Origin: Pseudoneurospora amorphoporcata
Taxonomy: Eukaryota > Ascomycota > Sordariomycetes > Sordariales > Sordariaceae
Assembly (NCBI GenBank): GCA_033297205.1
Contig: MU859492.1
Location: forward strand, 1-13,110
Direction: 5' to 3'
Length of the DNA: 13,110 nt
Part shown: in pieces, positions 1-7,805 of the stretch
Layout: every line of letters begins with the position of its first letter
Numbering within the stretch: position 1 is the first letter of the stretch
Made by a program: the position numbers and the translations under genes
The notes under the pieces: model-generated
Told to the model about the DNA's origin: nothing
Databases searched by the model: none
What the model saw: only the letters and a program-made list of their open reading frames with translations

Positions 1-381
1 GTAACCCGGACTGCCCGGTTGCCACATTTAGATTTAAGCAGTCGCCACCGCCTGAATTCACCGCGCTAACGTTTTATATGCCGGAGGAGGTATACAATAC
101 CTACATAATGGTACACCGTACGACCCCGCTAATAAAAGACGTGATTTGATATAATCACGCAGGCCGCCCAACCCAGCTTGACATCCACATTGAACAAGAG
201 ACATCAACGTCACCAATTTAACTGGACGACATTGGGTTGCTAACCAATGTCATATTAAACGACAATGTTTCAAAAGCTCACGTTCGGCCGCTGACAGTCC
301 AAGTGGGTATCTACGCAAGGGGCAGCTTCCTTCAGTCTTAACACTACCATATCGGCAGGTACCACGATAGCACCTTCCTGC
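1..381. other. 3' flank of RAD4, no gene seen
   Basis: This stretch lies downstream of the RAD4 stop codon, which is on the minus strand. I see no ORF with gene-like features. It should hold the RAD4 3' UTR and may contain the promoter or end of a gene beyond the left edge. The only structure noted is an inverted repeat at 228-251, listed separately. Confidence 0.6.
228..251. repeat. 8-bp inverted repeat with convergent CCAAT boxes
   Basis: Arms GACATTGG (228-235) and CCAATGTC (244-251) are perfect reverse complements separated by 8 nt. Each arm contains a CCAAT pentamer in opposite orientation. It lies about 130 bp past the RAD4 stop. It could form a hairpin in the RAD4 3' UTR or be a paired CCAAT-binding (Hap complex) site for a gene to the left; the sequence does not decide. 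Confidence 0.4.
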
Positions 382-3300
382 TCAGAAATCCTCTTCATCA
401 TCCTCCAAATTTGACATTTCCAAATCTTCATCCTCCTCCTCTTCCTCATCATCGTCATCACTTGAAATAACATTACGCCTCGTTCTCCTTCGCGAGCCCG
501 CAACACTCGTCTTGGCCTTGGTAGCGACTTTGCGCTTAGGTTTCGTACTCATCACAGCGACATCTTTCTTCTTTGCCGATTCCACCCCATTAGAGGTCTC
601 CTCGCCCTCGCCGTGATCAACCTCAAGTGCGTCCTCTCCATCCTCGTCATCTTCGTCTATCACCGGGAAGAAAGAAGATCTGAGATGGGTATCCTTCTCA
701 TCATCCTCCACCTCAAAGCCCTCCGGCAAAAACCCACCACCACCCATATACTCATCTTCCCCAGCTGCTTCGGCTTCGGCTTCAGCGCCGTCTCTGGCTT
801 CAGAAACTCCTCCAACCCCTCGCCCATGCTTCCCAAAAACCTCCACCTCATCACTAACATGCCCATAATCCTGCTTGATCCTCTCCACGATCCTCATCCC
901 CATCAAAAACTTCCTCCACATCCCCAACGCCGCCTTCCGTCGTTTCTCATCCTCCTTCCTCTTCTTCTCCGCCTCATCCTTGGCCAGCTCCTCCATCACT
1001 TGATCATGATGCCCCTCAGCGATAACCACCCCCTGAATGACCGGGACCGCCATCCGATGACCAAACTCAAAATCCACCACCGCCTCGGCATAGTCTATCC
1101 CAAGCCGCTTGCACACCCGCATCGCGCCGCGGTAGGGAACGTGCACCGCTCCCTCAGGACACATGTGCTCGGCAAATAAATCGATGTTGCCGTACTCGTT
1201 CTTGGGGATGACGCCGTTCTCGATGGGCGGCGGGATAATCCAATCCGTTTGGTCGAAGCTGTATAATCCCTGCAGAACCTTCTGGCCCGTACGCCGTTCG
1301 GCTTCAGCGATCTCGCGTCGCCGGTTGTTAGTTGCTGCTCGGTACGGCACGCGCTTCAAAGGTTGCTCGCCGGGGAGGGGAGCACGTCCTTGCTTGTGCC
1401 AGGTTTCGGCGCTTTTGACTTGGACTACGTCCTTGCGGGAGTAAACAGGTTCGTCTTGAGCCGCAGTGGTTCCCTTTTTGCTGCCGCCTTTGTTCCTGAA
1501 CATTTTGACCGGTCGCGCGTTGGGGAGGAGTGCCTCTTCGCGCTTGAGATGGCGTTCGAGAACGAACTCTTTGGATTGCTTGTAGTACTGCAGAGTCTCT
1601 TCGCCTTCTTTGACTTCCTTCTTCTCGGGCTTCGCCGGCTTCAGGTCCGTCGCGTCTTCTTGTAGGTCAATGTCGGTCAAGGCAGGCTTGCTCCTACCGC
1701 CTCTGGCGTAGCCTTTCATTACTTCCTGGAACCAGTCGTGCATCTCGTACTTCGCTACCTTGCCGTGTTTGTTGTAGACGGGAACCTTCTCGATGGGGAT
1801 CCGCATGCCTTTGGTGCGCCCAGGCAAAGTTTGTCTCTTGAGATAGCGCACTGTGACGTCCTTTGCTGTGCCGTCTGGCGAATATCCTACGACGTAGGCC
1901 ATGACCTGTTTGGCCTTGTCTGCTTTGCTGCCCCGTGGTTCCAGAGACTCGATCAACTCCCGATTTGTTCCAATGACGGATTTGACAATGGGGTCAACTG
2001 GCAAATACTTCTTGGTGACTGGGGAAAGAACCTCGGTCCAGTAATGGGGAAATTCCAGGTCCTTGTCGTAGAGCTTGTTGCTTTTTCGAGGTGTTTGTTC
2101 GGGCTCGGGGTCACTGATGATTAGATCATCGTCACTATCTGCTGCTATGAGCTCCGAGTTAGACCTCAGGATCTTCGTGGCCTTACGGCTAGCGCCACGT
2201 CTCGTAGATGTCCCCGAAGCCTGCGTCGTAACGGTCTCCTTGGCCACCGCCTTCTTTTTCGGCGTAGAGTTGAGATCTTCGTCCTTTTTCGGATCTGCCT
2301 CTTCGATTTTGGTCCAGCCAAACCCCAAAGGCTGTAAACTGGCCACAAACCTAGCCTCAAGACCCAACCCCCTCAACAGCGCCGTAAAAAGTTGAGCACC
2401 GACATCACGGCTTCCAGTGCATTCTGAAGCACATTCGCGAAAGTTTTCCAAACTGGCAATTCGCTCTCCAAATCGTTCCGGCTGATGTTCTTCCTGGTTG
2501 AAAGCTTTGGTCAAACGATCCAACCTCTCCAACGTCATGTACCCCCATTTTCGTAATCCCGGCGCCGTGATCCGGAACCGTTGCTTCCACCACGCGCTGA
2601 GAACCTTCATCAACCGAAACAGCGGGTCGCCATGGCTCATATCCACCGCGCCCTTTTCCAGATGTTTCGCTGCCTGACCCCAATCGCGCGACCTGTCCGC
2701 TCCGACAGCATTTTCCCCCTTGGCCTTGGCCTTCCCTTTCTCCTTTAACTGTGCCCTCGTCTTCTTTTGCACCGGTGCTTTCTTTTTACTCGAAGCCTCC
2801 TTCCCATCACCATCGTCAGATCCCACCACCTCCAACCCACTACCCCTCCTCCACCTCTCCACCTCATCCCACAGCTTCGGCGGTAAATGCGACAGCAGAA
2901 TTCCCTGCACCTCCGGATCGCACAACCAAGCGTTGCGGACAGCATTGTGCCATAGAAGCAACTGCACGTGCACACAGTGCGTCGAGGCCCGTATCCTCCG
3001 TTCTAACTTGGAGGGGCCCTTCTTCCCCAGCGCGTTGGCGAGCGAGATGCGCGTGTCGCGGATGAGCGTCAGTTCGAGGTCACCCGTAGGCACCTCGCGG
3101 ACGTTTGCTGAGATTGGTTGCTGGGGTTGATAGGGTTCTACGTCTTCGAAGATGAGATCTTCGTCTTCGTCGGCGTCGTCGTCCTCCTCTTCTTCCAAGA
3201 TGGACTGGGCATTGACCTTCTGTTTCTTCTTCTTCTTGTTGGGGACGAGAACATCTTCGAAGTCGCCATCGGATAAGGAGGAGAGAGAACTGGCGTCGGA

Positions 3301-3888
3301 GTCGGAGGAGCTCTCGTCGAGGGCTAATGCTGCGAGGCTAGTGGTCTTGGATGAGGAACCTGCGGGACTGGCGGTGGCGTCGAGGGCGTCGAAGAGGGTT
3401 GGTTTTCGTGGTGGGGCTGTTAGTTTGGTGGTTTTGAGGTTGTCTTTGCCTTTGGGTTTGGCTTTTCTTCGCTTTGCGGGTGGCACTTCGGGGACGTTTG
3501 TTGAGGCTGTTTGCAGTTGGGGCTGGGGGTCGTTGTTATTGTTGTCCTCTTCATTGACCTGCGTGCTGAACTTTTGTTTCTTCTTGGAGACGGGAACATC
3601 TTCAAAGTCACCGTCGGATAGGGATGAGAGAGAACTGGAGTCGTTATCGGAGTTCTCGCCGGGCGCCAATGCTGCGAGGCTGGTTTTGGATGAGGAGGCT
3701 GGACTGGCGGTTGCGTCGAGGGCGTCGAAGAGGGTGGGCTTGCGAGGAGGGGCTGTTAATTTGGAGATGTTAAGGTTGCCCTCTATGCCTTTTCTTCGTT
3801 TTGCGCCGTTCTTCTGTTTGGTGCTGGCTGGAGAGGTTGGAATGGGAGATTCATCGCGGACTCGCTTGCGCGGGACATAGGGTGGCAT
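382..3888 (-). CDS. RAD4: DNA repair protein Rad4 / XPC homolog
   Basis: This is the damage-recognition factor of nucleotide excision repair, which acts in the nucleus with a Rad23-type partner and recruits TFIIH. The single uninterrupted frame encodes 1168 residues, longer than yeast Rad4 (about 750). Residues 1-270 are low-complexity, acidic and internally duplicated (units about 28-137 and 138-270). A split transglutaminase-like fold follows, with helical parts near 275-345 and 405-530 and a final part at 608-735 (from LYDKDLEFPHYWTEVLSP), separated by charged linkers. Beta-hairpin domain 1 starts near 774 (FVLERHLKREEAL) and hairpin domains 2-3 run to about 965 (YRGAMRVCKRLGI, then AVPVIQGVVIA). 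The C-terminal 200 residues are a charged tail with a basic patch (RRRTRR, 1133-1138) and a run of D/E. FEDV occurs at 95-98, 210-213 and 247-250, resembling the Tfb1/p62-binding motif. The start MPPYVPRKR is the first ATG and sits in a good context. The family call is firm. Confidence 0.95.
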   Translation of the reverse strand: MPPYVPRKRVRDESPIPTSPASTKQKNGAKRRKGIEGNLNISKLTAPPRKPTLFDALDATASPASSSKTSLAALAPGENSDNDSSSLSSLSDGDFEDVPVSKKKQKFSTQVNEEDNNNNDPQPQLQTASTNVPEVPPAKRRKAKPKGKDNLKTTKLTAPPRKPTLFDALDATASPAGSSSKTTSLAALALDESSSDSDASSLSSLSDGDFEDVLVPNKKKKKQKVNAQSILEEEEDDDADEDEDLIFEDVEPYQPQQPISANVREVPTGDLELTLIRDTRISLANALGKKGPSKLERRIRASTHCVHVQLLLWHNAVRNAWLCDPEVQGILLSHLPPKLWDEVERWRRGSGLEVVGSDDGDGKEASSKKKAPVQKKTRAQLKEKGKAKAKGENAVGADRSRDWGQAAKHLEKGAVDMSHGDPLFRLMKVLSAWWKQRFRITAPGLRKWGYMTLERLDRLTKAFNQEEHQPERFGERIASLENFRECASECTGSRDVGAQLFTALLRGLGLEARFVASLQPLGFGWTKIEEADPKKDEDLNSTPKKKAVAKETVTTQASGTSTRRGASRKATKILRSNSELIAADSDDDLIISDPEPEQTPRKSNKLYDKDLEFPHYWTEVLSPVTKKYLPVDPIVKSVIGTNRELIESLEPRGSKADKAKQVMAYVVGYSPDGTAKDVTVRYLKRQTLPGRTKGMRIPIEKVPVYNKHGKVAKYEMHDWFQEVMKGYARGGRSKPALTDIDLQEDATDLKPAKPEKKEVKEGEETLQYYKQSKEFVLERHLKREEALLPNARPVKMFRNKGGSKKGTTAAQDEPVYSRKDVVQVKSAETWHKQGRAPLPGEQPLKRVPYRAATNNRRREIAEAERRTGQKVLQGLYSFDQTDWIIPPPIENGVIPKNEYGNIDLFAEHMCPEGAVHVPYRGAMRVCKRLGIDYAEAVVDFEFGHRMAVPVIQGVVIAEGHHDQVMEELAKDEAEKKRKEDEKRRKAALGMWRKFLMGMRIVERIKQDYGHVSDEVEVFGKHGRGVGGVSEARDGAEAEAEAAGEDEYMGGGGFLPEGFEVEDDEKDTHLRSSFFPVIDEDDEDGEDALEVDHGEGEETSNGVESAKKKDVAVMSTKPKRKVATKAKTSVAGSRRRTRRNVISSDDDDEEEEEDEDLEMSNLEDDEEDF
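3079..3807 (-). repeat. intragenic tandem duplication in the RAD4 N-terminus
   Basis: Two tandem units encode about residues 28-137 and 138-270 of Rad4. Residues 43-64 and 155-176 are identical over 22 positions (KLTAPPRKPTLFDALDATAS and on), a spacing of 112 residues or 336 nt. Similarity also covers the KRRK lead, SLSSLSDGDFEDV, the lysine run after it, and the closing ANVREVP / TNVPEVP. DNA similarity is visible too, for example near 3715-3765 and 3375-3430, which suggests a fairly recent duplication rather than convergence. Confidence 0.9.
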
Positions 3889-4757
3889 GATGGGCGAGGA
3901 GGTGTGTATTTTGGTGATTGGTCATATCGGTGGTAACTGAAATCTCTTTCGTAAGTTCAATGAGGATATGGCATGGAAGCTTTTTTACTGCTCTATTTCG
4001 TCATCACAAAGACGCGTTCGGCGTTGAAGATGGCAAACAGGGCTCATGGACCCTAACCCTGAACTTGGCATGTGGTTGTGAATCGGGTTTCTTTTTTCAC
4101 TGGCTTCGACTTCTCATAGCATTGAGTAGTTGGCAGTTATGAGAGAGATTCCAAGAGGGGACGGGGGTTCGCTACCGTATCCAAAGACTGCGGTTCAAGA
4201 GGAAATCTTTTTGTTTTGTTTCAGGAAACATCAACGACTGACATCACCAGGTGAGGTTGTTCTACCCCAAGGGGCAGTGGACTCGAGCGCCACCAGTGGG
4301 CATCCGGCAGGCAATCTGGGTCGTTGTTGCCCCTGTTGATTACCAGATCTCTCCACAATTTCGTGCATTCGAGACCCTTCCAGCTCCACCGTACCGCTGC
4401 TGACGGCAGCGGCTGACTGGGCCGCGAGGACCGCTGCGACGCTGAAAGGCAGGCGACACATGCTCAATGGACCCCGAAGGGACATCACGAAGCCATCTTT
4501 CCTCTTTACAACCTTTCCATCTGGTTTGTCATCGAGCCTCCACCAACACGTCTTGTGACAAGCCAAACTCTTCGACGAACTTACGAATCTTCATACCACA
4601 ACGACCTCTTTGCCACGCCTAAGCTGTCTTTAGCTATTGTAGCACAAGCGAAGGCACCAGCGTCCCTTACGGCTGGCAGGGGTTACCATCAAAATCGTCG
4701 ACTCCTTCGAAGAGAATCCAGGGGCATCTCATTACCAAACTCCAGACCATACGCCCA

Positions 4758-4767
4758 TATATAAAAA
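4758..4767 (+). promoter_or_regulatory. TATA box of CUZ1
   Basis: TATATAAAAA lies 38 bp before the CUZ1 start codon. Transcription would begin roughly 25-30 bp downstream, giving a very short 5' UTR. This supports the ATG at 4805 as the start over the in-frame ATG at codon 14. Confidence 0.65.
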
Positions 4768-4770
4768 CTC

Positions 4771-4787
4771 GCGAAGCTCAGCTTCGC
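4771..4787. repeat. perfect 7-bp inverted repeat at the CUZ1 cap region
   Basis: GCGAAGC and GCTTCGC are separated by TCA. The repeat lies between the TATA box and the ATG at 4805, near the expected transcription start. It could be a protein-binding palindrome or a hairpin close to the mRNA cap. Confidence 0.6.
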
Positions 4788-4804
4788 CCACCCCCCTCCT
4801 CACC

Positions 4805-5776
4805 ATGTCCAACAACGACCCCTCCGACACCAGCTACGTCAAAATGTCCACCGCCGACGTCGTCTCCCCCTCTGGGGCCTCCAGCGCCGACACCGACGCC
4901 AGCCTAATCGGCAAACACTGCCAGCTCGAATACTGCAACCAACTCGACTTCCTCCCCTTCCTCTGCCAATCCTGCCACAAGACCTTCTGCCTCGACCACC
5001 GCTCCGAGTCCTCACACAACTGTTCCTGCGCCGGTGCCTGGGCCGAGCGTCGGCGACTCGCCCAACTCGCCCGCCCCTCCGCGGGAGAAGGCAAACGCAT
5101 GCGCGACCTCGTCGCCCAAAAACCCTGCGCCGACGACGCCTGTAAGACCATCATCGGCACCTCGCTAGTGCCGGGAGTGCATTGCACGAGTTGCAACAGG
5201 GATTACTGCCTCAAGCACCGACTCGCCGAAGACCACGACTGCAAATCCAAGGTGCCCATCGGGGCGCGCGCGATGAGCGCCGCCGCTACGGCCGCGACGG
5301 TGCAAGCGAGCGCCAAGAGCGCGCTGGAACGGTTCAAGCTGTGGGGAAAGACGAAGCGTGAGGAGGCGGCGCGGTCGATGCCGAAACCGAAGCCGAGCAC
5401 GGCTGCGCAACGGGTGATGGCGCTCAACACGCTGAAGAAGACGGCCAAGGGGGATGAGAAGATCCCACCCGAGAAGAGGATATACTTGTTTGTGGAGGCG
5501 GAGAACGAGACGGCGAAAGCCAAGATTCCCAAGGGGGAGTTCTTTTATAATAAGGAGTGGGTGGTGGGGAGGGTGTTGGATGCGGCGGCGAGGAGTCTGC
5601 AGGTGCAGAATATCAATAATCAGTCGAGTAAGGAGGAGGATAGACTAAGGGTTTTCCATGTGGAGGGCGGGAGGATGTTGGAGTTTAATGAGAAGATTGA
5701 GAAGGTGTTGGTGAATGGGAATACGATTGTGTTGTTGAGGGGGGTGGGGCCGCCGCCGGATTTGATTGAAATGTGA
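4805..5776 (+). CDS. CUZ1: Cuz1/ZFAND1-type protein (two AN1 zinc fingers, UBL)
   Basis: The 323-residue protein has the architecture of yeast Cuz1 and human ZFAND1, Cdc48- and proteasome-associated factors linked to arsenite stress. The first AN1 finger uses C39, C44, C54, C57, C62, H65, H71 and C73. The second uses C108, C113, C127, C130, C135, H138, H144 and C146. Both have the complete C-C-C-C-C-H-H-C ligand set. An alanine- and lysine-rich helical linker (about 150-215) leads to a C-terminal ubiquitin-like domain (about 224-312, from RIYLFVEA to GNTIVLLRG). The frame has no intron. The start at 4805 has a CACC context, lies just below a TATA box and leaves a serine-rich 34-residue leader; M14 is a possible alternative. 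The gene is divergent from RAD4 and convergent with the MTP18 homolog. Confidence 0.9.
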   Translation: MSNNDPSDTSYVKMSTADVVSPSGASSADTDASLIGKHCQLEYCNQLDFLPFLCQSCHKTFCLDHRSESSHNCSCAGAWAERRRLAQLARPSAGEGKRMRDLVAQKPCADDACKTIIGTSLVPGVHCTSCNRDYCLKHRLAEDHDCKSKVPIGARAMSAAATAATVQASAKSALERFKLWGKTKREEAARSMPKPKPSTAAQRVMALNTLKKTAKGDEKIPPEKRIYLFVEAENETAKAKIPKGEFFYNKEWVVGRVLDAAARSLQVQNINNQSSKEEDRLRVFHVEGGRMLEFNEKIEKVLVNGNTIVLLRGVGPPPDLIEM

Positions 5777-6174
5777 GGGAGGGTAGCGGATGATCGATGG
5801 ATTTGGGAAGCGGCAGTTATGTTGTCCTTTTCTTTGCATGTTTTGACGGCATAGCGACGAGTGGCCTAGCGGTTTCGATATTCGGTCTATAAGGGCACTT
5901 CTTGATACCAAGTGCTGGGATTGGGAAGTTGTCTCGGCATTTCTTTAGATGACCTCACATATATCATGGATTCTTCATGTAACTTACCAATTCACAAACA
6001 ATTTGTTACAAGAATGGATACGTAGAGTGTACCTTTAATACACTGCAGAAGCAAAGGGAAACAGTCCCTTCAAAGCGGTGAGTTTGTAACTCCTCCTTAT
6101 GTACAACAGATGTGTCATCTGAGGGTATCATCTTCGGTCATCCTATGCATCCTTCCATCACATCTCCGTCTGGC
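5777..6174. other. convergent 3' flanks of CUZ1 and MTP18
   Basis: This 398-bp stretch lies between two stop codons facing each other. It should hold both 3' UTRs. AT-rich motifs such as ACATATAT (about 5956-5963) could act in CUZ1 3'-end formation. I see no ORF or RNA gene; a tRNA A-box-like match at 5862-5872 was rejected. Confidence 0.6.
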
Positions 6175-7213
6175 TTACTCCCTCTTCTCCTTGGGAAGAG
6201 TAGGCTTCTCGCTCAGCGTCCTTTCTCTTCCGATAAGTGGCGCGTGACCAACAGCCTCCTTGCCGCCAAACGTCTCGAAGCCCTTGTGGAAGATCCACTC
6301 GACCGCATTCTCAACCGGCTTATCGAACAAGGTAGGCAGGAAGGGCACGACCGCCAAACCAAGACCAATGGGACCCCAAGTCCTGATGGTCTTATTCTTG
6401 ACATCCTTCAGTGCGCGACCGCTGTACCGCACCACGCTGTGGATGGTAAACGCAGGCAGACCCATACTGGCCACGCTCTGGAAGATACCACGCTGCAGCA
6501 TCACGGTGCGGTAGTCCTCCAGGGGCGTGATCTTGCCGGGGGTCGGCTTGTCGTCCTCCAGCTTCTTGTTGCCGTTCTCGTCAATCAGACCCAAAATGCG
6601 CTGCTGGCGCGATGTGAGCTCGATGTTGGGGTCCAGCACCCGCGCGTTGTGCCAGTAGGCTTTGTAGCCTTCGTAGCTGACGTCGCCGAGGATGTAAGCC
6701 CACGAGACACCGTAAGCACCGCGGACGAGCCAGGGGTGAGCGACGGGGCGGAAGGACTCGCCAATGTCGGAGGTGTAGGCGACGTAGCGGTGCGCGGAGA
6801 GGAGGATGGTGCGGAAGCGGGCGGCGTAGGCGGCGTAACGGACGTTGGAATCGGTGGAGGGAGGAGCGCTGTCGTAGAGTACATGGCCAGTGTTAGCTCT
6901 GTGTTAGACTCTTGGGTCCTTATCTCCTTTCTTTTCTTTTTTGTGTTGGTTTTCCGGTGTAGAACACGTACTAGCCCTCGACAAGATCGTCGTAAAAGTT
7001 CTCCTCCTTGTCGGTCCCGTCGACTATCTTCTGGAGACGATCGGGGAGCTTTTCCCGCGGGGGCAGCTTCTTGGGGTCGAATTCGTCATGGACGGCGTTC
7101 TTGACGTCGACAACCTTCTTCTCCACCGTATCCTGTAGAGGGCCAGCTTCTCGAGGAGATGGCTGAGGAGGCGCCGGCTTGTCCGAGTTGTTGCTGCTTC
7201 CAAAGGGCCACAT
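6175..7213 (-). CDS. MTP18: mitochondrial fission process protein 1 (MTP18/MTFP1) homolog
   Basis: Exons are 7213-6972 and 6868-6175 and the intron is 6971-6869 (103 nt: donor GTACGT, branch GCTAAC near 6892-6897, acceptor ACAG). Splicing joins the frames exactly and gives 311 residues. MTFP1-family proteins are inner-membrane proteins that promote mitochondrial fission. The family core is clear: HRYVAYTSDIGESFRPV (107-123), a first membrane segment around 126-142 (WLVRGAYGVSWAYILGD), a second around 209-227 (IFQSVASMGLPAFTIHSVV), and a third around 244-260 before LFDKPVENAVEWIF. The roughly 100 residues before the core (MWPFGSSN, proline-rich and charged) are an extension that makes the protein nearly twice the human length (about 166). 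The unspliced frame meets a TAG formed across the donor site. The start has a clean upstream context; the gene is divergent from ATP19. Confidence 0.9.
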
Positions 7214-7805
7214 TGTGGTTTATGTGATTTCTATCGGGATTTGGGAAATTCGCTCGTATGTGACGGAATGCGCGATGTTGGCGCGGTGGTGTAGTTGAAT
7301 GTTGAAAATGTCGTTGTTGTCCCTGATCTTGTATCGGCGGTATTTACAATCAGGAAAGAAAACAATTAGGGAATCGAGATGTGGTGATGGAAAGAAGCGG
7401 AATGCGATGGCAGACTGAGATGAGCTCCAGATGAGCTTCCCCCAACTCCGGACCATAAGCCGGGCGTAATTCGAGCAGTGACGTAGCGAACGGTCGCGAT
7501 AACACTAGCGTAGTGTACGTACCTGGCGGGGCAGCGGAAATGGCATGTGGGATGGTCTGTGCACCTTCCGCAACGTTGACGTTCTGGAGTCTGGACGTGC
7601 AGGCGGCTCGAACGGGTCAATGGCTTGGCAGCGGGAGGTCGGGCTCTCGCGAGCTGCAACCTCAGGCAGCCAAATTTTCCGCAGGTCGCGCGACGGAGCT
7701 TCTCACCTTTGCGTCGTTTTCCAAACCGTCGAATCCTCCACGCCGGCCCCATCACCACCAAGCTCCGAAAACACCCCGCCAGGACTTCCAATAACCTCCG
7801 TCACA
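7214..7805. promoter_or_regulatory. bidirectional MTP18 / ATP19 promoter region
   Basis: A 592-bp space separates the divergent start codons of two genes for mitochondrial inner-membrane proteins. It contains a CRE-like TGACGTAG (7479-7486), a perfect 10-bp palindrome GTCGCGCGAC (7685-7694) and a CCAAT (7788-7792) that probably falls within the ATP19 5' UTR. No TATA box is evident on either side. A minus-strand ORF at 7220-7456 is treated as a chance frame. Confidence 0.55.

Larger units (their letters stand above)
3889..4804. promoter_or_regulatory. divergent RAD4 / CUZ1 intergenic region
   Basis: This 916-bp space separates two divergently transcribed genes. On the RAD4 side it has an inverted CCAAT box (3917-3921) and an ACGCGT (MluI box) at 4012-4017. 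On the CUZ1 side it has a TATA box at 4758-4767. AGGGG/CCCCT pentamers, the core of fungal stress-response elements, occur at 4156, 4270, 4330, 4678, 4720 and 4793. CCCTAACCCT lies at 4051-4060, and a 7-bp inverted repeat (CCGCTGC / GCAGCGG) at 4394-4412. A minus-strand ORF of 84 codons (4231-4485) is the only candidate gene here and is discussed under findings. Confidence 0.55.

Noticed and set aside
613..3880. Several plus-strand frames of 90-240 codons opposite RAD4
   Set aside because: They are antisense shadows of the acidic and lysine-rich coding sequence of RAD4, giving runs of Ser, Leu and Phe with no family features.
5862..5872. TGGCCTAGCGG, matching the tRNA A-box consensus
   Set aside because: No B box (GGTTCGANTCC type) follows at tRNA distance and the flanks do not form an acceptor stem.
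6112..7104. 330-codon plus-strand frame opposite MTP18
   Set aside because: It is antisense to both MTP18 exons and the intron; the minus-strand model has family motifs and exact splice joins.
7220..7456. 78-codon minus-strand ORF ending 6 nt before the MTP18 start
   Set aside because: No recognisable motif, no GC-rich third-position bias, and it occupies the promoter space; a long upstream ORF cannot be excluded without transcript data.
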